A stretch of 9,220 nucleotides of DNA from Candidatus Neoflavobacterium equi. GTDB lineage: Bacteria; Bacteroidota; Bacteroidia; Flavobacteriales; Flavobacteriaceae. A program made the translations under genes and the position numbers. The first letter of the stretch is position 1, and every line of letters begins with the position of its first letter. Below the pieces are notes generated by a model, which was not told where the DNA came from, ran no database searches, and saw only the letters and a program-made list of their open reading frames with translations. Location: the NCBI GenBank assembly GCA_018065745.1, contig JAGHSS010000220.1:1-9220 (forward strand), written 5' to 3'. Shown here piece by piece: positions 1-6,353 of the stretch.

Positions 1-2
1 AC

Positions 3-389
3 ATTGTACTTTGTATATGTTCCCTTCAGGTGAATTTTGCTAAACAGGCGAATATTCACTGCGGTGCATTTGCAAAAAACTTTGCTACAATTGATGGGGA
101 AAAAAGTGACCTTGGAAAGTTTGACAAAATGGATGTTCACCATGTTGACCATGCCACTTGGGAAAATGAATTGACGTTTATCACTTCTGATAATGAAAAC
201 CTAGAGCAGGATTTTGAGCCTGTACCTAATTTAAAATTCAAAGCTATACATCCAATTACAAATTGGAATGTTAGCGAAATAATTGATATTTCCACATTAG
301 TGGAACCTGCACAATTCAAACGTACGTTGGTTTTACTGACTGCTTTTGATGCCTACCTCTTTATCTTATTTGAGGATTTCAGGCTGTAA
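3..389 (+). CDS. Hypothetical protein, 5' end outside the window
   Basis: The reading frame is open from the first complete codon (position 3) to a TAA at 387-389. The first usable start inside the window is a GTG at 30 and the first ATG is at 129. The residues before the GTG (IVLCICSLQ) are hydrophobic and could be the end of a signal peptide, so the true start may lie before base 1. Codon choice (many GAA, GAT, AAT, AAA) resembles the efflux genes downstream, which argues for real coding. The middle is acidic and His-rich near the start (HHVDH, residues 37-41 counted from the GTG). The last 20 or so residues are hydrophobic and aromatic and end in FEDFRL. I recognise no family. It does not look like the TetR-type repressor often found beside RND operons. 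It could be a short secreted or membrane protein, or a decayed gene. Confidence 0.45.
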   Translation: MVLCICSLQVNFAKQANIHCGAFAKNFATIDGEKSDLGKFDKMDVHHVDHATWENELTFITSDNENLEQDFEPVPNLKFKAIHPITNWNVSEIIDISTLVEPAQFKRTLVLLTAFDAYLFILFEDFRL

Positions 390-401
390 GATTTACATTT
401 T
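369..401 (+). promoter_or_regulatory. Candidate Bacteroidota-type promoter for the efflux operon
   Basis: TTTG at 369-372 and TACATTTT at 394-401 are separated by 21 bases. Bacteroidota primary-sigma promoters have a -33 TTTG and a -7 TAnnTTTG, so the -33 box matches fully and the -7 box matches in all but the last base. The -33 box would lie inside the end of the upstream reading frame. A start near 408 would give a leader of about 75 bases before the adaptor ATG at 482. In such AT-rich DNA a match of this quality can arise by chance. Confidence 0.3.
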
Positions 402-408
402 TATTGGC

Positions 409-451
409 TTTTTAAACGCATGTTTAAGAAAAATCAACGGGTTTAAAGCCC
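409..451 (+). promoter_or_regulatory. Inverted repeats in the efflux operon leader, possible operator
   Basis: TTTTTAAAC (409-417) and GTTTAAGAA (422-430) form a 9-base inverted repeat, with one G-T pair, around a 4-base GCAT centre. A second near-palindrome, GGGTTTAAAGCCC, lies at 439-451. Both share a TTTAA(A) core. They sit between the candidate promoter and the adaptor start, where a repressor of an RND operon could bind. No regulator gene is visible in the window. The first repeat could also act as a weak AT-rich terminator for the upstream gene. The rest of 390-481 shows nothing further. Confidence 0.3.
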
Positions 452-481
452 TAAATAACAAATGTAAACCACACAAATCTT

Positions 482-1561
482 ATGAAAATTCAAAATTTGC
501 AATGGGCTTTTTGTAGCCTTTTGCTAACGGTTGCTTGTAGTAAACCTGCAGAAAAAGAAGCGGAAGTTACCTATGAGGTGACGGCTGCTCAGAAAACGGA
601 CACGCTAATTACAAATCAATATGTAAGCCAACTCAAGGCGGTCAAACACATTAAAATAAGATCTCAAGAACGCGGTTATTTACAAAAAATATACGTCGAT
701 GAGGGGCAATATGTAACTAAGGGACAATTGCTGTTTCAAATCATGCCCAACCTGTACCAGTCGGAATATGCAAAGGCTATGGCTGAAGTAAAAGAGGCGG
801 AAACAGAGGTGCAAAACTCCAAGATGCTGACAGACCATAACGTGGTATCTAAAAATGAACTTGTGGTGGCAAAAGCTAGACTGGACAAGGCACGAGCTGA
901 AATGGGAATGGCAAAACAACACCTGAGTTTTACAGAAATTAGAGCGCCTTTTTCTGGTATAATTGATCATTTACACGAGCGTTTGGGGAGTTTAATTGAA
1001 GAGGGAACACTTTTGACGAGTCTGAGTGACAATGCGGAAATGTATGCCTACTTCAACGTCTCTGAGCCTGAGTATTTGGATTACCAAATGAATGCTGCAA
1101 ACCGCGGCATGAATCAAGTTGGCCTTCTTCTTGCCAACAACCAACTCTTTCCTAAACAAGGAAAAATTGAAACTATTGAGGGTGATTTTAACAATGAAAC
1201 GGGGAATATTGCCTTCAGAGCAAAATTCAACAACGACAATAAATTGTTGAGACACGGGCAAACGGGAAAAATACAAATGCAACGCCAATTGAAAAATGTA
1301 TTGTTGATTCCCCAAAAAGCAACCTTTGAAATTCAAGACCAAATTTATGTTTATGTGGTGGACGCCAAAGGTGGTGTGCACGCTAGAAACGTGAAAGTGA
1401 ATGCCCAATTGCCAAACCTTTATGTGGTAAATCAAGGCCTTACTGAAAAAGAGCACATCCTTTTGGAAGGGATTCAGAAGGTGAAGGAAGCAGATGTGGT
1501 GCAGACAAAATTTGTTGCACCTGCAGATGTTATGGCTGGACTGGACTTGAAAGTTGAATAA
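482..1561 (+). CDS. RND efflux periplasmic adaptor lipoprotein (membrane fusion protein, HlyD/AcrA family)
   Basis: This is the adaptor that links the inner-membrane RND transporter to the outer-membrane channel. The 359-residue length is typical, slightly shorter than AcrA. A hydrophobic leader ends in TVAC, so Cys19 is the likely lipidated residue and the protein would be membrane-tethered in the periplasm. Domains in order: the first half of the lipoyl domain (about 56-90, with the GYLQKIYVDEGQYVTKGQ segment), a short alpha-helical hairpin (about 91-150), the second lipoyl half with the typical IRAPFSGIID motif (153-162), a beta-barrel domain (about 185-270), and a membrane-proximal domain starting near VLLIPQKA (273-280). 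It is the first gene of a three-gene operon and its stop lies 26 bases before the transporter. The ATG is preceded by an A/C-rich leader (ACACAAATCTT) and no Shine-Dalgarno sequence, as is usual in Bacteroidota. The family is certain; the substrate is not known. Confidence 0.95.
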   Translation: MKIQNLQWAFCSLLLTVACSKPAEKEAEVTYEVTAAQKTDTLITNQYVSQLKAVKHIKIRSQERGYLQKIYVDEGQYVTKGQLLFQIMPNLYQSEYAKAMAEVKEAETEVQNSKMLTDHNVVSKNELVVAKARLDKARAEMGMAKQHLSFTEIRAPFSGIIDHLHERLGSLIEEGTLLTSLSDNAEMYAYFNVSEPEYLDYQMNAANRGMNQVGLLLANNQLFPKQGKIETIEGDFNNETGNIAFRAKFNNDNKLLRHGQTGKIQMQRQLKNVLLIPQKATFEIQDQIYVYVVDAKGGVHARNVKVNAQLPNLYVVNQGLTEKEHILLEGIQKVKEADVVQTKFVAPADVMAGLDLKVE

Positions 1562-1587
1562 GTTTTAATGTAGAAAACACACAAACC

Positions 1588-4500
1588 ATGTTTAAAAAAT
1601 TTATAAGAAGACCCGTGCTTGCTATCGTGGTCTCGCTGATTATTGTCTTTATGGGAATCCTGTCTCTGATCAAACTTCCCATAACCCAATACCCAAACAT
1701 CTCTCCACCCAAAGTAAATATCACAGCTGAATTCCCTGGAGCTAATGCTGAATTGATGGTCAAAGCGGTAATCATCCCCATTGAAAGATCCATCAACGGG
1801 GTGCCGGGAATGAAATACATGACCTCTGACGCTGGAAATGACGGTGAATGTTCCATACAGGTAATTTTTGACTTGGGAACAGATGCCAATATCGCGGCAG
1901 TCAATGTACAGAATAGAATTTCTGCGGTCATCAACAAACTGCCGCCTTTGGTGGTGCGTGAAGGGGTGAAAATTACCCGTGAAGATCCAAGTATGTTGAT
2001 GTACATCAACCTGTACAGCGAGGACCAACACACAGACCAAAAGTTCTTATACAATTATGCAGACATCAATATCTTGCCTGAGTTGAGACGAATCAGCGGT
2101 GTGGGAACAGCCTCGATTCTTGGAAACAGAGAATATGCCATGCGTGTGTGGTTGAAACCTGACCGCATGCAAGCCTATAAAATATCTGCAGAAGATGTGA
2201 TGAAAGCTTTGGAATCACAATCATTAGAAGCGTCGCCAGGAAAAACTGGGGAAAGCTCTGGTAAGAAATCACAGTCATTTGAGTACGTTCTGAAATATGG
2301 CGGGCGTTACAACAAAATTGAAGATTATGAAAACATCATCCTCAGAGCGAATTCTGAAGGGGAAAGCTTGAAATTAAAGGATGTGGCCAAGGTGGAATTT
2401 GGAAGTACGATGTATGACATTTACTCCACGTTGAATGAACGTCCATCTGCAGCTTTAGTAGTCAAACAAGCCTATGGAAGTAACGCGAGCGAGGTTATCA
2501 AAAACATGAAAACACTGATGAGCCGTTTGGAGGGGGAAAACTTCCCAAAAGGAATGAAATATGAAATCAGTTATGACGTGTCCAGTTTCTTGAATGCCTC
2601 TATGGAAAAAGTGGTGCACACCTTGGTGGAAGCCTTTATACTGGTGGGAATCGTGGTTTTCTTATTCCTTGGAGATTGGAGATCCACCATAATTCCAACA
2701 TTGGCGGTACCGGTATCCTTGGTTGGAACGTTTGCGTTAATGCAAGCTTTTGGGATCACGGTCAACCTGATTTCACTGTTTGCCTTGGTCATGGCTATTG
2801 GTGTAGTTGTGGATGACGCCATTGTCGTTATTGAAGCCGTTCACGCTAAAATGGAGGAAAAACACCTCTCCCCTTTCAAGGCGACTCAAGAGGCTATGAC
2901 TGAAATTGGTGGTGCCATCATTGCCATTACTTTTGTAATGACAGCCGTGTTTATACCGGTGGCTTTTATGTCTGGACCGGTGGGAATTTTCTACAGACAG
3001 TTTTCCATCACCATGGCTACAGCTATTGTCCTTTCTGGATTGGTAGCCTTGACTTTAACACCTGCACTCTGTGCTTTGATCTTGAAAAACAACCACGGAA
3101 CAGCTCGTAAAAAAACTCCGATCAACAGATTCATCGACGGTTTCAACAAGCTCTTCAACGCGGGGACAGATAAATATGAAAAGATATTGCTCAAAATATT
3201 AAACAGAAAGGTAATGACCTTTTTAGTTTTGGGTATCTTCTGTGTTGCGACTTATTTTTTGAGTAACAGCATTGCAACGGGATTTATCCCAAATGAGGAC
3301 CAAGGGATGTTTTATGCCATCATCCAAACACCGCCTGGTTCTTCCCTGGAACGCACCAATGAGGTGGCGGGAAAACTTCAAAAAATTGCTGAAGGAATTG
3401 AAGGCGTACAATCTGTTTCTTCACTTGCTGGATATGAAATTTTGACTGAGGGAACTGGAGCCAACACGGGTACCTGTTTGATCAATTTAAAAAATTGGGA
3501 GGACAGAAAACACAGTGCCCAAGAAATCATTGAAGAATTAGAACTGAAGGCAGAAGATTTGACGGGTGCCAATTTAGAGTTTTTCCTTCCACCAGCTGTA
3601 CCTGGATATGGAGCTGCAGGGGGATTTGAATTGCGTCTTTTGGACAAAACGGGAAGTGGTGACTACCACAAGTTTGAACAGGTAAGTAAGGATTTTGTCG
3701 CTGAGTTGAACAAGCAGCCGCAAATTGGAAATGCCTTTACTTTTTACAGTGCCAGTTTCCCACAGTATTTGCTTAAGGTAGACAATGAAATATTGGAACA
3801 AAAAGGACTGACTATTGAAGAAGCCATGTCTAATTTATCCACATTGGTAGGAAGTAATTATGAAACCAGTTTCATCAAATTTGACCGTCCTTACAAGGTT
3901 ATGGTACAATCTGGCCCTGAATACAGAGCTTTGCCAGAAGACATTTTAAAATTGTATGTCAAAAATGACGTTGGTGAAATGGTCCCATACAGCGCGTTCA
4001 TGAAGATGGAAAAAGTATATGGACTTTCTGAAATCACACGCCACAATATGTATACCGCTGCAGAAATTAGTGGTACACAAGCTGCAGGATACAGCAGCGG
4101 TGACGCCATTGAGGCAGTCAACAAAATTGCCGCAGAAAAGTTGCCAAAGGGATATGGAATTGACTGGGCGGGAATTACCAAAGACGAGGTTGCCCGAGGA
4201 AATGAAGCTGTATATATCTTTTTGATTTGTTTGGCCTTTGTATATCTAATCCTAGCTGGACAATATGAAAGCTTTATTCTGCCTTTACCAGTTATTTTAT
4301 CACTACCGGTTGGAATATTCGGAGCCTTTTTATCATTGAAATTATTTGGTTTAGAAAACAATATTTATGCACAAGTTGCCTTGGTCATGCTGATTGGATT
4401 ACTGGGTAAAAATGCCGTGCTGATCATTGAGTTTGCCGCTCACAAACACAGTCAGGGAAGTACCATATTCCAGAGTGCTGTGGCGGGTGCTGTGGCGCGT

Positions 4501-4755
4501 TTCAGACCTATTTTGATGACGTCTTTTGCCTTTATTGCCGGGTTGATTCCCTTGGTATTTGCAACAGGACCTGGAGCGATTGGTAACAGAACTATTGGGA
4601 CTGCTGCGGCAGGAGGTATGTTGATTGGGACTGTTTTTGGCCTGTTCATCATCCCGGGATTGTATTTTGTTTTTGCCACTTTAGCTTCCAAAATGAAACT
4701 ATCAAAATATGAAGATGAAAACCCGTTAACTGAAAATTTAAACCACAATGACTAG
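1588..4755 (+). CDS. RND multidrug efflux transporter, HAE1 family (AcrB-like inner-membrane pump)
   Basis: This is the proton-driven inner-membrane pump of the tripartite system; by family it would work as a trimer. The 1055-residue length fits the HAE1 family. TM1 is at about 8-29, followed by a first periplasmic domain, TM2-TM6 at about 340-498, TM7 at 538-560, a second periplasmic domain, and TM8-TM12 at about 871-1032. The proton relay is intact: Asp409-Asp410 in GVVVDDAIVVIEAV (TM4), Lys941 in GLLGKNAVLIIEFA (TM10), and Arg971 and Thr978 in RFRPILMTS (TM11). These correspond to AcrB Asp407/408, Lys940, Arg971 and Thr978. Further HAE1 hallmarks are GFIPNEDQGMF (565-575) and PPAVPGYGAAGGFELRL (668-684). 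By my hand alignment, most phenylalanines of the AcrB distal pocket are replaced (Met136, Leu178, Ser611, Tyr616, Ile618, Leu631). The end overlaps the channel gene by 8 bases. Symbols such as acrB or mexB would overstate what is known of its substrates. Confidence 0.97.
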   Translation: MFKKFIRRPVLAIVVSLIIVFMGILSLIKLPITQYPNISPPKVNITAEFPGANAELMVKAVIIPIERSINGVPGMKYMTSDAGNDGECSIQVIFDLGTDANIAAVNVQNRISAVINKLPPLVVREGVKITREDPSMLMYINLYSEDQHTDQKFLYNYADINILPELRRISGVGTASILGNREYAMRVWLKPDRMQAYKISAEDVMKALESQSLEASPGKTGESSGKKSQSFEYVLKYGGRYNKIEDYENIILRANSEGESLKLKDVAKVEFGSTMYDIYSTLNERPSAALVVKQAYGSNASEVIKNMKTLMSRLEGENFPKGMKYEISYDVSSFLNASMEKVVHTLVEAFILVGIVVFLFLGDWRSTIIPTLAVPVSLVGTFALMQAFGITVNLISLFALVMAIGVVVDDAIVVIEAVHAKMEEKHLSPFKATQEAMTEIGGAIIAITFVMTAVFIPVAFMSGPVGIFYRQFSITMATAIVLSGLVALTLTPALCALILKNNHGTARKKTPINRFIDGFNKLFNAGTDKYEKILLKILNRKVMTFLVLGIFCVATYFLSNSIATGFIPNEDQGMFYAIIQTPPGSSLERTNEVAGKLQKIAEGIEGVQSVSSLAGYEILTEGTGANTGTCLINLKNWEDRKHSAQEIIEELELKAEDLTGANLEFFLPPAVPGYGAAGGFELRLLDKTGSGDYHKFEQVSKDFVAELNKQPQIGNAFTFYSASFPQYLLKVDNEILEQKGLTIEEAMSNLSTLVGSNYETSFIKFDRPYKVMVQSGPEYRALPEDILKLYVKNDVGEMVPYSAFMKMEKVYGLSEITRHNMYTAAEISGTQAAGYSSGDAIEAVNKIAAEKLPKGYGIDWAGITKDEVARGNEAVYIFLICLAFVYLILAGQYESFILPLPVILSLPVGIFGAFLSLKLFGLENNIYAQVALVMLIGLLGKNAVLIIEFAAHKHSQGSTIFQSAVAGAVARFRPILMTSFAFIAGLIPLVFATGPGAIGNRTIGTAAAGGMLIGTVFGLFIIPGLYFVFATLASKMKLSKYEDENPLTENLNHND

Positions 4756-6190
4756 ATACAAACTACTGAAATTGGGCGTGGTCAGCACTGCGGCTTTTTG
4801 GATGTACAGCTGTGCTGTACCAAAGCAACCACAACGTTTGACAGATCATAAGGACTTGGTAATTCCAACAACTTTTGACACTTTGCAGACTGGAAATCAA
4901 AATAAATTAAGTGGTTGGAGGTTGTTTTTTACAGATCAAAACCTCCAAAAACTCATTGAAATTGCACTTGAAAACAACCAAGAATTAAACGTCACCTTGC
5001 AAGAAATTGAGATTGCAAAAAGTGAAGTCCTCTATAAGAAAAGCGGACTGAGTCCAAAGGTAACTGCCGGTATTGGCGTTGAAGTTGAAAAGGTAGGACG
5101 TTACACCAGTCAAGGCGCTGGTGACGCTTCTACTGAAATTGAGGAAGGCAAAGAAACACCAGATCCCCTATTTAATTTCCAAGGCGCCATTAGAGCCAGT
5201 TGGGAAGTGGATATTTGGAACAAACTACACCATTCCAAAGAGGCTGCGGTACACCGGTTTTTGGCCACTGTTGAGGGTAGAAATTTTGTGTTAACCAATC
5301 TAATTGCTGAAATCGCTGAAAAATATTACGACCTTATTGCATTAGACAATCAACTGCAGATAGTAGAGAACAATATTAATTTGCAACGCAATGCCTTGGA
5401 ATTGGTTAAAATTCAAAAGCAAGCCGCCCGAGCAACAGCGTTGGCAGTAAAGAAATTTGAGGCAGAATTAATGAAGTCTGAAAGCATGGTTTTTGGAATC
5501 AAACAGGAAATACTTGAAACTGAAAACAGTCTTAATTTTTTGATGGGAAGGTATCCAGCTCCAATTGTGAGAACTCAAAAGGACATCAATGACCTCAATG
5601 CGCCAACTATCACGGCCGGGATTCCTGCTGATTTATTGGAAAACAGACCTGATATTGCCCGTGCAACACACCAATTAGAGGCTTCAAAATTAGATGTACA
5701 AGTTGCCAAAGCAGAGTTTTATCCTGGATTGGGACTTTCTGCTGCGGTGGGATTGGAAGCTTTTAAACCAAACTATTTGACAAAACTTCCTGAGTCATTG
5801 TTGTATAATGTTATTGCAGATATTGCAGGACCTTTGGTTAATAAAAAAGCCATAAAGGCAGAATACAACAAAGCGAATGCTGCACAATTACAAGCGCTAT
5901 ACAATTATGAACGCACGGTATTAACCGCCTTTTTGGAGGTGTCCAACGGGCTGAAAAAAATTGACAATTTGGAGCAATCCTACCAATTCAAGCTCAAACA
6001 GATCAAGGCGCTCAATGAATCCATTGGCATGGCCACCCTGCTCTACAAATCCAACAGAGCTGAATATCTGGAGGTTTTAATGACCCAGCGCGATGCCTTG
6101 GAAGCGAAATTGGAACTGGTTGAAACTAAAACGCAACAGTTTAAAAATGTAATTTCTGTCTACAAAAATCTGGGCGGAGGTTGGAAATAA
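4748..6190 (+). CDS. Outer-membrane efflux factor lipoprotein (TolC-like, NodT family)
   Basis: This is the outer-membrane exit duct of the pump; by family it forms a trimer with a 12-strand barrel and a long periplasmic helical tunnel. The 480-residue length is typical. A basic, hydrophobic N-terminus ends in MYSC, making Cys22 the likely lipidated residue; NodT-family members are commonly lipoproteins. Two outer-membrane efflux repeats are visible, at about 60-270 and 290-475. The strongest signature is GIPADLLENRPDIARA (291-306), followed by the family-typical VAKAEFYPGLGLSAAVG (319-335). The linking segment WEVDIWNKL (152-160) is also typical. The ATG lies inside the transporter gene (shared bases ATGACTAG), so translation is probably coupled and the three genes are probably one transcript. 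The stop is followed after three bases by a structured repeat. The insert around 117-140 is Ser/Thr/Glu-rich and probably lies in a surface loop. Confidence 0.96.
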   Translation: MTRYKLLKLGVVSTAAFWMYSCAVPKQPQRLTDHKDLVIPTTFDTLQTGNQNKLSGWRLFFTDQNLQKLIEIALENNQELNVTLQEIEIAKSEVLYKKSGLSPKVTAGIGVEVEKVGRYTSQGAGDASTEIEEGKETPDPLFNFQGAIRASWEVDIWNKLHHSKEAAVHRFLATVEGRNFVLTNLIAEIAEKYYDLIALDNQLQIVENNINLQRNALELVKIQKQAARATALAVKKFEAELMKSESMVFGIKQEILETENSLNFLMGRYPAPIVRTQKDINDLNAPTITAGIPADLLENRPDIARATHQLEASKLDVQVAKAEFYPGLGLSAAVGLEAFKPNYLTKLPESLLYNVIADIAGPLVNKKAIKAEYNKANAAQLQALYNYERTVLTAFLEVSNGLKKIDNLEQSYQFKLKQIKALNESIGMATLLYKSNRAEYLEVLMTQRDALEAKLELVETKTQQFKNVISVYKNLGGGWK

Positions 6191-6193
6191 TTT

Positions 6194-6284
6194 GGGCGTT
6201 GCCCTTGCGGGCCGGGCCTTGCGCTATATCTTTTACCAGGCTAGCGCCTGGAAAAAGGATGCCGCTTCAGTCCCTAACGCGGGG
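6194..6284. repeat. GC-rich structured intergenic repeat of flavobacterial type
   Basis: This 91-base block is about 60% G+C in an otherwise AT-rich region and codes for nothing. Its ends carry an inverted pair, GCGTT (6196-6200) and AACGC (6276-6280). The centre is a hairpin: CCAGGC (6236-6241), loop TAGC, GCCTGG (6246-6251), extended outward past an A-A mismatch by TTTT/AAAA, a C-G pair and a T-G pair (overall 6229-6258). A smaller 5' hairpin is possible: GCCC (6201-6204), TTGC, GGGC (6209-6212). From memory, intergenic blocks with the pattern CGCTATATCTTTT, a variable hairpin, AAAAAGGATGCCGCTTC and CCCTAACGC recur in many flavobacterial genomes. Recurrence in this genome cannot be shown from one copy. 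It starts three bases after the channel gene stop, so it probably lies in the operon's 3' untranslated region. Possible natures are a REP-like element or a structured RNA. Confidence 0.65.
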
Positions 6285-6312
6285 TAACTTACATTGTAAA
6301 AAATATGAACAC

Positions 6313-6353
6313 AAAAAAAACCTACTTTTTATAAAGTAGGTTTTCTTTTATTT
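6313..6353. terminator. Bidirectional intrinsic terminator between convergent genes
   Basis: AAAACCTACTTT (6317-6328) and AAAGTAGGTTTT (6333-6344) form a perfect 12-base-pair stem with a TTAT loop. A run of eight A (6313-6320) lies on the left and a T-rich tract (TTTTCTTTTATTT, 6341-6353) on the right. The hairpin therefore ends in a U-tract when read on either strand. It can end the plus-strand efflux operon and the minus-strand outer-membrane protein gene, whose stop codon (6352-6354) touches the T tract. Between the repeat and this hairpin (6285-6312) I see nothing else. Confidence 0.88.

Noticed and set aside
1474..2054. Two overlapping minus-strand open frames of 174-188 codons opposite the adaptor/transporter junction
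   Set aside because: They lie opposite strongly recognised coding sequence, show no family signature and have compositions expected from reading the complement of real genes.
4019..4225. A 68-codon plus-strand frame inside the transporter gene
   Set aside because: It is out of frame within conserved RND sequence, with no recognisable product.
3891..4361. A 156-codon minus-strand open frame inside the transporter gene
   Set aside because: The plus strand here encodes conserved RND periplasmic and TM8-TM9 sequence; the minus-strand product resembles nothing and is a shadow.
6229..6258. Central hairpin of the repeat read as the operon's intrinsic terminator
   Set aside because: The stem is followed by AAAAAGGAT on the plus strand, not a T-run. 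On the minus strand its A-rich arm gives T residues before the stem, not after it. The hairpin at 6317-6344 is a far better terminator.
6194..6284. CRISPR repeat, tRNA or riboswitch
   Set aside because: There is a single copy with no spacer pattern, no cloverleaf or acceptor-stem fold, and it lies at the 3' end of an operon rather than before a gene.
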